NCBI GenBank assembly: GCA_016708825.1
Contig: JADJEZ010000018.1
Location: forward strand, 1 to 41,663
DNA: 41,663 nt
Direction: 5' to 3'
Origin: Betaproteobacteria bacterium
GTDB taxonomy: Bacteria > Pseudomonadota > Gammaproteobacteria > Burkholderiales > Usitatibacteraceae
Shown: one piece after another, positions 8,117 through 16,050 of the stretch
Numbering within the stretch: the first letter of the stretch is position 1
How the letters are laid out: each line of letters starts with the position of its first letter
Program-made: the position numbers and the translations under genes
The notes under the pieces: model-generated
Database searches by the model: none
Told to the model about the DNA's origin: nothing
What the model saw: only the letters and a program-made list of their open reading frames with translations

Positions 8117-8542
8117 ATGTTCAAGAACATTCTGCTGGCAGTCGACGTGCTCCAGCCGGGCAGCTGGAAGCGGGCGCTTCCCGTCGCGCTCGAGCTGTGC
8201 AAGGCGTCCTCGGCAACGCTCAACGTCATCACGGTCGCACCGGATCTCGGCCCGGGCATCAGCGTCTACTTCCCGGCCGATGCGAACGAGAAGATGCTCG
8301 CCGACACGAAGCTGAAGCTGCGCGAGTTCGTCGAGGCCAATATTCCGGCCGGGGTGAAGGCGAAGGACATCGTGACGCAGGGCTCGATCTACCGGGAAAT
8401 CCTCGCGATGGCGGAAAAGGTCGGTGCGGATCTCGTGGTGATGGCCTCGCACAAGCCCGACGTTTCCGACTACCTGCTCGGGGCGAACGCCGCCCACGTC
8501 GTGCGCCACTTCCCGCGGTCGGTCCTGGTGGTGCGCGACTGA
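8117..8542 (+). CDS. Universal stress protein (UspA family)
   Basis: The 141-residue single-domain Usp begins FKNILLAVDVLQPGSWKRAL and ends DLVVMASHKPDVSDYLLGAN with VVRHFPRSVLVVRD, the alpha/beta fold with the nucleotide-binding C-terminal segment (S-H-K.. G-x-N). The ATG at 8117 follows GAGGGAGAG and lies 10 bases after the TRAP permease stop, so the two are co-transcribed. Usp proteins of this kind (for example TeaD beside the ectoine TRAP system TeaABC) can bind ATP and tune transporter activity; that role here is inferred from position. Confidence 0.9.
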   Translation: MFKNILLAVDVLQPGSWKRALPVALELCKASSATLNVITVAPDLGPGISVYFPADANEKMLADTKLKLREFVEANIPAGVKAKDIVTQGSIYREILAMAEKVGADLVVMASHKPDVSDYLLGANAAHVVRHFPRSVLVVRD

Positions 8543-8597
8543 AGTCGCCGTCGGGTTGCGCGCGCCAGCGGGTCGGGAAAGCCTGGTTCTATCGCCT

Positions 8598-9161
8598 CTA
8601 GAAGCTCAAGCGCACGACGGCATACCCGACGTTGCCGCCCTGCGTGATGCCTGGAATGTACGTCATGATCAATTCGAGTTCGCGGTAGCGCAACGTTGCC
8701 GTCGGCACCACGGCCGGGATCGGGAACCAGTTCCCTATGTCGTCACGCGAGAACGCGAATACGCTGTAGCCGAGCCCGCCCCGAAGCTGGCCTGCAAGCG
8801 GCCAGTACGTGGTCCATTGGTAGCCTGCCAGATACTGCGGCTTGAAATGGGAATCCCGGGAGGCGATGGCGAAGAGCGAGTGGGTGTTGCCGTTGGCGTC
8901 CACGACGGAGCGGCCGAATCCGCCGCCCCACGCGGCCTCGTTCAATTCGTTTTGCCGGCGCTCGCTGCCGTAGGCCCAGGGCGCATGCCAGATCAGGCCG
9001 CTCGCGTAGAGATCATTTCGCCCTCTGGATAGCGCGTCCCTCGATCGCTCGACCTTGTACGAAAGCACGTCTTGCGCGTCCTGCCACCATCCAGCGCGCG
9101 CCGGTTCCGCAAGGAGACAGGCTGAAAGGCACGATGCCAGCGTACCGATCCCTTTCATCAT
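8598..9161 (-). CDS. pagP: Lipid A palmitoyltransferase PagP
   Basis: This outer-membrane enzyme moves palmitate from phospholipid to lipid A or related glycerolipids. The 187-residue protein has an N-terminal signal peptide ending near LLAEPARAG. The mature part shows an amphipathic helix followed by the eight-strand barrel signature: DLYASGLIWHAPWAYG, AAWGGGFGRSVVD, then LFAIASRDSHFKP, YLAGYQWTTYWPLAG, and the end ELIMTYIPGITQGGNVGYA. The catalytic triad of E. coli PagP (His33, Asp76, Ser77) corresponds to His59, Asp103 and Ser104 here. Start: two adjacent ATG codons at 9161 and 9158 lie 3 and 6 bases after GGGAG, so the second may be the true start. The gene is directly downstream of tRNA-Cys on the same strand and convergent with usp. 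Confidence 0.9.
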   Translation of the reverse strand: MMKGIGTLASCLSACLLAEPARAGWWQDAQDVLSYKVERSRDALSRGRNDLYASGLIWHAPWAYGSERRQNELNEAAWGGGFGRSVVDANGNTHSLFAIASRDSHFKPQYLAGYQWTTYWPLAGQLRGGLGYSVFAFSRDDIGNWFPIPAVVPTATLRYRELELIMTYIPGITQGGNVGYAVVRLSF

Positions 9162-9251
9162 CGACTCCCAGGGCGCTCGAGAGGATGGCGAATTGTGCTC
9201 CCTCGATGCCGCGCTTGCGGCAGCGTCCGCTGGTGGTCTCGAAATGGGAAA

Positions 9252-9325
9252 TGGAGGCGGGGGTCGGAATCGAACCGGCGTAGACGGATTTGCAATCCGC
9301 TGCATAACCACTTTGCTACCCCGCC
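9252..9325 (-). tRNA. tRNA-Cys (anticodon GCA)
   Basis: The minus strand folds as a 74-nt cloverleaf starting GGCGGGG and ending CCCCGCC-T-CCA, with the CCA encoded (9252-9254). The anticodon loop is TTGCAAA with GCA, and the T arm contains GGTTCGATTCC. It lies 81 bases downstream of tRNA-Gly on the same strand, the E. coli glyW-cysT arrangement. No third tRNA (leuZ in E. coli) follows; pagP comes next. Confidence 0.95.
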
Positions 9326-9372
9326 CGGGGTGCTCCGAGGCGAAATCCGCCTCCGAGAGCCTGAAAAACATC

Positions 9373-9395
9373 GGGGGGAGGATGGACCTCCCCCC
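9373..9395 (-). other. Inter-tRNA hairpin
   Basis: GGGGGGAGG (9373-9381) and CCTCCCCCC (9387-9395) form a perfect 9-bp stem with a 5-base loop in the spacer between tRNA-Gly and tRNA-Cys. It is probably a processing or stabilising structure in the tRNA precursor. No T-run follows on the minus strand, so termination is unlikely. Confidence 0.5.
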
Positions 9396-9406
9396 GGAAG
9401 GGAAAC

Positions 9407-9482
9407 TGGAGCGGCAGAAGAGTCTCGAACTCTCGACCTCAACCTTGGCAAGGTTGCGCTCTACCAACTGAGCTACTGCCGC
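9407..9482 (-). tRNA. tRNA-Gly (anticodon GCC)
   Basis: The 76-nt cloverleaf on the minus strand starts GCGGCAG and ends CTGCCGC-T-CCA with encoded CCA (9407-9409). The D arm contains AGCTCAGTTGGTAGAGC, the anticodon loop is TTGCCAA (GCC), and the T arm contains AGTTCGA. It is the first gene of the two-tRNA unit and follows a strong promoter. Confidence 0.95.
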
Positions 9483-9495
9483 GAAGAAGCCCCGG

Positions 9496-9524
9496 ATTAT
9501 AGCGGTTTCCCCCTTCCCGATCAA
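9496..9524 (-). promoter_or_regulatory. Promoter of the tRNA-Gly/tRNA-Cys unit
   Basis: On the minus strand, TTGATC (9519-9524), a 17-base spacer and a perfect TATAAT (9496-9501) lie 13 bases before the tRNA-Gly 5' end. It sits just after the stop of the upstream FecR-domain gene. The consensus -10 with optimal spacing fits a strong stable-RNA promoter; it may also drive pagP. Confidence 0.8.
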
Positions 9525-9531
9525 CCGCCGC

Positions 9532-11118
9532 CTAACGGCATCCCGTGCCCGTGCCCCGGAAGATCGACGTTCCCGCCGAGCGGCCGGCATCGCGGTCCGC
9601 CGTCGCATAGGTCACGCCCAGGTTCTGCGCGCGACTGCCGAGGAAGATCCCGCTCACCGTGTAGGTGTCGATCGTGCCCGTGCCCGCGACGCAGGCTGAG
9701 CAGATCCAGCGCCCGGCGTCCGTGCCCGAGGCCGTGAACCCGACGAATCCGGACCGCGCCGTGATCGGCGTCACCGGGACCGGCACGTCGTAGGTGACCG
9801 AACCGATCTCGTAGCGAATGCCGCCGGCGAGCGCGCGCTGCAGGAAGTCCACGACGAAGAGGCCTTCCAGGAAGCTCCCCGCGGTCCCCTGCCCGTTCGT
9901 CGGTCGCGTGCCGCCCGCGTATTCGTAGCGAACGGCGGTCGCTCCCGGCGAGAGCGTGCCGAAGAAGGATTCCGGCGTGAGGTTCCCGAACAGGAAATGC
10001 ACGCCCGTGTCCGGTGTTGCCTGGATTCCGTTGATCCGCACGGCCGCCTCGTCCGTCCACCGGCCCCACACCACGGCGCCGTCGCCATCGAGCTTGCCGG
10101 TGTCGAGCACCGACGCGCCCAGGCGATCCCCCGCCACGACGCCGTTGTTGAAGGAGAACTGCTCGAGCCTGCCGCGATCGCCGTCGAGCACGACCACCGC
10201 GCCACTGCCGCCGTCGACGGCAGCGAACTCCTGCACGGCGCCGGTGAAGGCCGCCCCCGCGCCCAGGCCGGGGCCGAGGAGCGCGACCGACCCGCCGGAA
10301 TCCCTCAGGTCCGCGACCACGATGGTCGACGCGGCCGCGCCGAGCGTGGCCACCGGCTTCAGGTTCGCCTGGGCGAGCACCTCGCGCGCCGCTGCCGGAA
10401 GCGTCGCCCGCAATGCCACGACCGCGGCGCGCGCATCGGCGACCCGTTCCGCGGCCTCGCGCCGCTGCTCCTGGTGCCGCGCCCGGGCTTCCAGGCGGTC
10501 CCGGAGGAATCCGGGGCGTCCCACGAGCGGCTGCGCGGGCGTCTTCGAATCCGCGACGAAGAAGGCCTCGTCCACGCCGAACTCGCGCTCGCCGCCCTCG
10601 TTCGTGACGGCCACGCGTCCGACGAGCACCACGCCGTAGGTGCCATCCGGTGCCGCGGCCCCGCCGTTGTCGAGGCAGTCCTGCTGGCAATGCACGACCG
10701 TGAACGAGGTTCCGCGGATTCCCAGCGTCGCCACGGGCGAGACGAGATTCCAGCGGTCGGGCCGCTGCTTGCCGATCAGCCCCGTCAGCACGCGAAGCCC
10801 GCCGCGCAGCAATCCGATCGCGACCTGCGAGAGCCCGTCGTCCGTACCGGTAAAGCGGTAGTCGTCGAGCGCGATGCGCGACTTCGCGCGAATGGCGAGG
10901 ATGCTCTCGTCGGTGAGCCGGATCTGCGCCGCGGCCGCCTCGCCCGTGACGATCACGTCCTTCGCCTGGACCGTGGAGCCCGCCGCCAGCGCGACCTCCA
11001 CGCTGCCGCGAATGGCGACCACCTCGCCCACGGCGACGAGCACGCGGCCCGCCACCTGCGCGTGGGCAAGCGTCGCGGCGAACGCGAGCATCGCGATGAG
11101 GATTCGACCGAGCGTCAT
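9532..11118 (-). CDS. Secreted FecR-domain protein with C-terminal Slam-cargo-like beta domain
   Basis: The 528-residue protein has a signal peptide (MTLGRILIAM...LAHA, cleavage before Gln21) and no lipobox Cys or other membrane segment. So it is not a FecR-type transmembrane anti-sigma regulator. Residues about 29-142 are a FecR domain (GEVVAIRGSVEV, LTDESILAIRAKSRIALDDY, LVSPVATLGIRGTSFTV). Residues about 205-250 are charged and helical. Residues about 300-528 are Gly/Val-rich and beta-like, with a closing motif VSGIFLGSRAQNLGVTY. That motif resembles the 'G.F.G..A..LG' end of the barrel domains of TbpB-like and Slam-dependent proteins; this is my pattern match, not a search. It is encoded 10 bases after a Slam-like gene, which suggests a secreted or surface cargo. 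Cys pairs at 144/148 and in ICSAC may form disulfides. Confidence 0.75.
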   Translation of the reverse strand: MTLGRILIAMLAFAATLAHAQVAGRVLVAVGEVVAIRGSVEVALAAGSTVQAKDVIVTGEAAAAQIRLTDESILAIRAKSRIALDDYRFTGTDDGLSQVAIGLLRGGLRVLTGLIGKQRPDRWNLVSPVATLGIRGTSFTVVHCQQDCLDNGGAAAPDGTYGVVLVGRVAVTNEGGEREFGVDEAFFVADSKTPAQPLVGRPGFLRDRLEARARHQEQRREAAERVADARAAVVALRATLPAAAREVLAQANLKPVATLGAAASTIVVADLRDSGGSVALLGPGLGAGAAFTGAVQEFAAVDGGSGAVVVLDGDRGRLEQFSFNNGVVAGDRLGASVLDTGKLDGDGAVVWGRWTDEAAVRINGIQATPDTGVHFLFGNLTPESFFGTLSPGATAVRYEYAGGTRPTNGQGTAGSFLEGLFVVDFLQRALAGGIRYEIGSVTYDVPVPVTPITARSGFVGFTASGTDAGRWICSACVAGTGTIDTYTVSGIFLGSRAQNLGVTYATADRDAGRSAGTSIFRGTGTGCR

Positions 11119-11128
11119 GGCGGTTCTC

Positions 11129-12451
11129 CTAGCGCGTCTCGTAGCGCAGCCGCAGCATCGCCGTGTAGCGCGAGTATTCGTAGAGCTCGAGGTTCGAGCG
11201 GTTCCGCGCCACGAGGAGGTCGGCCCGCGCCGAAAGCGAGGGCGCGAACCGCCACTCCACGCCGATGTCCCCGGCGAGATACCGGTCCTCGCGCGTGGTC
11301 TGCAGCACCTGGTCCGGCTCGAGGTAGTCGCTCTTCAGCCACGAGGCGCCCGCGCCGATCGTCCAGCCCCGCCAGGGCGACACGGCGCCGGAGAATCGCA
11401 GCCCCAGGAGATCGCGCGAGAGATCCTGTCTCGCTTCCAGCCGGTTCTTCTCGCGCCCGATGTTTCCGGAGAGTTCGACTTCCGGTCGCCAGGCACCCGG
11501 AAGGAGGCGCCGCCACCCCGCTGTGACGGCGAGGAAATCCGAATCCCGCACGGCGTTCGCGCCCGCGTGGATGAAACGCCCGCCCTGCACCCCGGCGGAA
11601 ACCGCATGGGCACCATCCGGAATCCACGAGCCGTCCAGCGCGAGGCTGCGCAAGCGGCGGTAGGGGTCTCCACCCAGCTTCTGGTAGGAGAAATTCGCAG
11701 CCCCGCGCCAACCCCAGCGACCCTCCCGTCCCGCCACGCCCGTGGAGCCCGCGAAAGTGGCCTGGTCGAACTCCCCGACCTCGGGATGCTGGCTCACTTC
11801 GGCACTTCCCGACGCAAAGGCGGTGACGGAGGAACTGAAAGGCGCCGTCAACCGGATCCCGGCCCCCGCCTCCTGCGCGCGGTCGCTGCGCCGCACGCCG
11901 GTGTCGACGACCGTCACGGGGCCGAAGACCGGCAGCGTGATATCCGGGTTGTCCACCCCAGCCCGCGGGTTGGAATCGTGCCCCGTCCCCAGCAGGAAGT
12001 ACGCCATGGCCGTCGGCTGGTACTTCGCGGCCCGCATCCGGATCGCGGCGAGGAACTCCTCGATGACGACCGCGACGGCGGGCGGCGGCTTGCGGGCGAG
12101 CGCGGCCTCGAATTCCTCCCGCGCGCGCGCATCCTCGCCGAGCGCGAAATAGCCACGCGCCAGCTCCACGCGCGCCGCCTCGTGGTCGGGGTAGTTGAGC
12201 AGGAAGCGTTCCAGTGCCAGGACCCCCTCGCTCGCCTTCCCGGCGCCGATGGCCGCCACGCCGAAGGCGAAGTCGAATGCGGGGTCTCCCAGTTGCTCCG
12301 GTGTGGCCCGTCCCAGCCGGTAGGCCTCGTCGGCCTCGCCCCGCTCCACCAGGGCGCGGAGTTCGCCGGGCGAAGCCGGATGCGCGGGCGGCAAGGCCAG
12401 CGCAAGGATCAAGCCGAGCATCGCCGGTGGGGTCTTCTTCAAGCGAACCAT
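11129..12451 (-). CDS. Slam-like outer-membrane protein (TPR domain + DUF560 beta-barrel)
   Basis: The 440-residue protein has the surface lipoprotein assembly modifier layout. There is a signal peptide (MVRLKKTPPAMLGLILAL...HPA). An N-terminal TPR region follows (about residues 27-140; GELRALVERGEADEAYRLG, LNYPDHEAARVELARGYFAL, ARAREEFEAAL). A C-terminal barrel starts around AYFLLGTGHDSNPRAGV and ends in alternating strands up to YSRYTAMLRLRYETR. Slam proteins (type XI secretion) move specific cargo across the outer membrane and are usually encoded next to it; here the neighbour is the FecR-domain protein. Start: the frame is open up to 12529, but ATG 12451 gives the signal peptide at the N-terminus. 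A generic TPR outer-membrane protein is the alternative. Confidence 0.75.
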   Translation of the reverse strand: MVRLKKTPPAMLGLILALALPPAHPASPGELRALVERGEADEAYRLGRATPEQLGDPAFDFAFGVAAIGAGKASEGVLALERFLLNYPDHEAARVELARGYFALGEDARAREEFEAALARKPPPAVAVVIEEFLAAIRMRAAKYQPTAMAYFLLGTGHDSNPRAGVDNPDITLPVFGPVTVVDTGVRRSDRAQEAGAGIRLTAPFSSSVTAFASGSAEVSQHPEVGEFDQATFAGSTGVAGREGRWGWRGAANFSYQKLGGDPYRRLRSLALDGSWIPDGAHAVSAGVQGGRFIHAGANAVRDSDFLAVTAGWRRLLPGAWRPEVELSGNIGREKNRLEARQDLSRDLLGLRFSGAVSPWRGWTIGAGASWLKSDYLEPDQVLQTTREDRYLAGDIGVEWRFAPSLSARADLLVARNRSNLELYEYSRYTAMLRLRYETR

Positions 12452-12536
12452 CCTCACCCGAAACCTCAAGAGTATCGGGCAGCTATATGAATTTACTAAT
12501 ATTTTTTGGAGAGGATAGCCGCAAGGCAACGGGGCG

Positions 12537-13118
12537 TCAACCCGGCTTGCGCCCGTCGGTCGTCATCGCCGCCTTGAGGTACACGACCATCGACCAGAGC
12601 GTGATGACCGCCGCCACCCAGATGAGGACGCGCCCCACCGGGTTGGTGTGGAAGAGCCCGAAGAGCACGCCGTTGAAGAGCAGGAACGGGATCGCGACCA
12701 GCTGGGTGACCGTCTTCACCTTGCCGAGGATGTTCACCGCCACGTTCTTCGACTGGCCGACGTTCGCCATCCATTCGCGCAGCGCCGAGATGGTGATCTC
12801 GCGGCCGATGATGATGAGGGCGGCGAACGGATCCACGATGTCCTTCTCCACGAGCACGATGAGGGCCGCGGCCACCATGAGCTTGTCGGCCACGGGGTCG
12901 AGGAAGGCGCCGAAGGAAGTGGTCTGGTTCCAGCGCCGCGCGAGGTAGCCGTCGGCCCAGTCGGTGATCGCCGCGGCGATGAAGATCCACATCGAGATCA
13001 CGTTCGCCTCGCGCTCGGTGAGCCAGTCCGCCGGAAAGTAGAGCACCGCCACGAAAAGCGGGATCGCGACGATCCGGAGCCAGGTGAGGAAGAGCGGCAG
13101 GTTCAGCGGGACGGCCAC
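12537..13118 (-). CDS. pgsA: CDP-diacylglycerol-glycerol-3-phosphate 3-phosphatidyltransferase
   Basis: It makes phosphatidylglycerol phosphate at the inner membrane, the committed step to phosphatidylglycerol and cardiolipin. The 193-residue protein has several hydrophobic helices. It also has the complete CDP-alcohol phosphotransferase motif D-G-x2-A-R-x8-G-x3-D-x3-D, seen as DWADGYLARRWNQ followed by FGAFLDPVADK. The start is GTG at 13118, four bases after the uvrC stop, so it is the downstream member of a uvrC-pgsA operon. The uvrC-pgsA-tRNA order is conserved in many beta- and gammaproteobacteria. Confidence 0.95.
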   Translation of the reverse strand: MAVPLNLPLFLTWLRIVAIPLFVAVLYFPADWLTEREANVISMWIFIAAAITDWADGYLARRWNQTTSFGAFLDPVADKLMVAAALIVLVEKDIVDPFAALIIIGREITISALREWMANVGQSKNVAVNILGKVKTVTQLVAIPFLLFNGVLFGLFHTNPVGRVLIWVAAVITLWSMVVYLKAAMTTDGRKPG

Positions 13119-13122
13119 GGTT

Positions 13123-15019
13123 TCAGTGCAACTCGTCGTAGATGCGTTTGGCGAGTGTACGGCTGATCCCCTCGACCCGCTCGAGATCCTCCACGCTCGC
13201 CGCCATCACGCCCTGCAGCCCGCCGAAGTGGGCCAGGAGCCTCTGGCGCCGCTTCGGCCCCACGGAGCCGATGTCCTCCAGCCGCGAGGCGGTGCGCGCC
13301 TTGCCGCGCCGGGCGCGGTGGCCGGTGATGGCGAAGCGGTGGGCCTCGTCGCGCACCTGCTGGATGAGGTGCAGCGCCGGATGGTCGGCCGGGAGTCGCC
13401 TCGCGATTTCCTCGCCCGCGACGAAGAGCTGCTCCAGGCCGGGCTTGCGCTCTTCTCCCTTGGCCACGCCGATCATCGGGATGCCCGCGAGGCCAAGATC
13501 CTGCATCACGCCCATGGCGGCGGCGAGCTGACCCTTGCCGCCGTCGACCAGGACCAGGTCCGGCGTCCTGCCCTCGCCTTCGGCGAGCTTGCGGTAGCGC
13601 GCCTCGAGCGCGTAGCGCATGGCGCCGTAATCGTCGCCCGCCACCACGTCCTTCACGTTGAAGCGGCGATACTCCGCGGGCTGCATGTCGCCGCGGTCGT
13701 AGACCACGCAGGAAGCGACCGTGGCCTCGCCCATGGTGTGGCTGATGTCGAAACATTCGATGCGCGCGAGCGGCGCCTCCGCCCCCAGGAACTCGGTGAG
13801 CGCGGCCCCCCTCGCCTCCTGGCTTGCCTGGGCCGCAAGGCGGCTCGCGAGGGCGAGCTCCGCGTTCTTGCGCGCCATCTCGAGCCAGAGCCTCGCCTCG
13901 CCCTGGGGGCGCGTGAGCACGGCGACCGCGCGGTTCGCGATGGCCCCGAGGAGTGCAGCGAGCGCCGGCGCGTCCTCCACGGCGTCGGCGATCACGCGGG
14001 CGGGAACCGGTTGCACGACGTAGTGCTGGGCGAGGAAGGCCTCCACGACGGTGGCCGCGTCGCTGCCGCCCGCGTTCTGCGGGGAAGAAGCTGCGATCGC
14101 CCAGGTGGCGACCGCCGCGGATCATGGCGAGCGTCACGCACCACGCGCCCTGCCTTTCCACGGCCGCGACCACGTCGGCGTCGCGCGCGCCCACCGACTC
14201 CACCGCCTGCCCGGAGAGGATTTTCTGGAGCATGCGGATCTCGTCCCGGAAGCGCGCGGCGAGCTCGAAGGCCTCGGCATCGGATGCCGCCTGCATCTTC
14301 TCGTTCAACTCCGCGATCACGTCGTCCTCCCGGCCTTCCAGGAACTTCGCCGCATGCTCCACGTCTCGCCGGTAGTCCTCCTCGGGTATCGCCTTCACGC
14401 ACGGCGCGGAGCAGCGGCCGATCTGCGCGAGGAGGCAGGCGCGCGAGCGGTGGCCGAACACGCTGTCGTCGCAGGTGCGCAGCCGGAAGATCTTCTGCAG
14501 GTGGCCGATGGTCTCGCGCGCGGCCCACGTGCTCGGGAACGGGCCGAAGTAGCGGTGGGCGCGGTCCTGCGCGCCCCGGTAGAAGCGGATCTGCGGGAAG
14601 CGGTGGCCGGTGACGAGGATGTAGCCGTAGCTCTTGTCGTCGCGAAAGAGCACGTTGTAGCGCGGCGCATGGGCCTTGATGAGGTTGTTCTCGAGGATCA
14701 GCGCCTCGGCCTCGGTGCGCGTGACCGTCGTCTCGGCAGAGGCGATCTGGCCCACCATCAGCGTGGTGCGCGGGCTCGGATGGCTCTTCTGGAAGTACGA
14801 GGAGACGCGCTTCTTCAGCTCCCTCGCCTTGCCGACGTAGATCACCTCTCCGGCGGCGTTGCGGAAGCGGTACACCCCGGGCAGGTTGGGCAACCCGGCG
14901 AGGAAGGGCTTCGGCGCGAACGCTACGCTCTCCTTCTCGGGATCGCGCGAAACGGGGACGTTCCCCCTTTCGGGATCGGGCTGCGCGCTGGCGGAATCGG
15001 GGAGCGTCCCCTTTTTCAC
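13123..15019 (-). CDS. uvrC: Excinuclease ABC subunit C (one frameshift)
   Basis: It makes the dual incisions of nucleotide excision repair with UvrAB. Visible domains are GIY-YIG (LPNLPGVYRF, VIYVGKARELKKRVSSYF), Cys-containing core (RSRACLLAQIGRCSAPCV), UVR motif (about ELNEKMQAASDAEAFELAARF), RNase H-like C-terminal nuclease (ECFDISHTMGEATVASCVV, DLVLVDGGKGQL) and helix-hairpin-helix tail (LEDIGSVGPKRRQRLLAHFG). The frame breaks at GGGG 14081-14084; removing one base restores SFFPQNAGGS and gives 631 residues. The only start codon before the GIY-YIG domain is GTG at 15019, overlapping the nagZ stop (GTGA). The first about 30 residues are encoded by a REP-like doublet, an extension absent from E. 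coli UvrC. Confidence 0.9.
14951..15016. repeat. REP-like inverted doublet 1 (inside the 5' end of uvrC)
   Basis: GGGGACGTTCCCC (14954-14966) and GGGGAGCGTCCCC (14999-15011) are near-palindromes in inverted orientation, separated by 32 bases. Both are flanked by short T or A tracts. The same core recurs at 22774, 32050 and 34125. This copy is translated as part of the uvrC N-terminus. Confidence 0.8.
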
Positions 15020-16041
15020 GTGGCGCGCACGCGCGCCAGGTTTTCCGTGGCCGCGAGGTAGGCCGCGCTCGCCTTGAGGGCGGCGGTCGAGATGGCACGC
15101 CCGCGCATGGTCTCGATGCGGCGCGCAAGGGTGGGTGCGAACGGCCGGCGCTCCAGGCCCTCGAGCATCGTGTCCTGGGCGCGCGGATCGTTGCAGACGA
15201 CCACCATGTCGCAGCCGGCGTTGAGCGCGGCATTGGCCCGGCCGACCATGCCGCCGGCGGTGCTGGCACCTTCCATGGAAAGGTCGTCGGAGAAGACGAG
15301 CCCGTCGAAATGGAGCTTGTCGCGGAGCACCTTCTGCAGCCACGTGGGCGAGAAGCCCGCGGGGCGCGCGTCGACCTTGGGATAGATCACGTGCGCGGGC
15401 ATGACGCCCCCCATCCCCGCGCGGGCGAGCCTCTGGAAGGGCACCAGGTCCGTCGCCGAGATCTCGGCCAGGGTGCGCTCGTCCACCGGCACTTCCAGGT
15501 GGGAGTCGGCGCGCACGAAGCCGTGCCCCGGGAAGTGCTTGCCAACGGAAGTCATGCCGGCCGCCCAGAGCCCGGCCTGGAGCGCCTCGGCGAGCGTGGC
15601 GATCACGTTGGGGTCGCTGTGCAGCGCGCGGTCGCCGATCACGCTCGACTCGCCGTAATCGACGTCCAGCACCGGCGCGAAGCTGAAGTCCACGCCATGC
15701 GCCTGCAGCTCGCTCGCGATCACGAAACCGCAGCCGCGCGCCGCGGCGAGCGCCTGCGCGGGATCGCGGTCGAAGAGCCGGCCGAGCTCGCGCATGGCGG
15801 GGATCGTGGTGAACCCGTGCCGGAAGCGCTGCACGCGCCCGCCCTCGTGGTCGACTGCGATCACGAGCGCGGGCTTCCTGATCTCGCGGATGGAATGCGC
15901 GAGCTGGATCAGCTGCAGCGGTGCGGCGAAGTTCCTCGCGAAGAGGATCACGCCGCCCACCTGCGGGTGCTGCAATCGCTCGACGTCGTCCGCGGTGAGC
16001 TCCAGCCCCGAGACGTCGACCATGACCGGTCCGAGTTTCAT
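15016..16041 (-). CDS. nagZ: Beta-N-acetylhexosaminidase NagZ
   Basis: This cytoplasmic glycoside hydrolase family 3 enzyme removes N-acetylglucosamine from anhydromuropeptides in peptidoglycan recycling. The 341 residues match the bacterial single-domain NagZ length. Motifs are VIAVDHEGGRVQRFR, APVLDVDYG, the acid/base loop GKHFPGHGFVRADSH, and the nucleophile Asp region LVFSDDLSMEGAS. The stop overlaps the uvrC GTG start by four bases, so translation is probably coupled. It is 9 bases downstream of acpS in the same operon. Confidence 0.95.
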   Translation of the reverse strand: MKLGPVMVDVSGLELTADDVERLQHPQVGGVILFARNFAAPLQLIQLAHSIREIRKPALVIAVDHEGGRVQRFRHGFTTIPAMRELGRLFDRDPAQALAAARGCGFVIASELQAHGVDFSFAPVLDVDYGESSVIGDRALHSDPNVIATLAEALQAGLWAAGMTSVGKHFPGHGFVRADSHLEVPVDERTLAEISATDLVPFQRLARAGMGGVMPAHVIYPKVDARPAGFSPTWLQKVLRDKLHFDGLVFSDDLSMEGASTAGGMVGRANAALNAGCDMVVVCNDPRAQDTMLEGLERRPFAPTLARRIETMRGRAISTAALKASAAYLAATENLARVRAT

Positions 16042-16050
16042 GTCTGCCCT

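Noticed and set aside
9181..9251. A third tRNA (leuZ equivalent) downstream of tRNA-Cys
   Set aside because: The stretch is too short for a tRNA-Leu and shows no cloverleaf or T-arm consensus; only a weak 6-bp hairpin (9207-9222) without a T-run is present.
14000..14100. uvrC split into two separate genes
   Set aside because: Both parts match contiguous regions of one UvrC and rejoin by removing a single base from a GGGG run.
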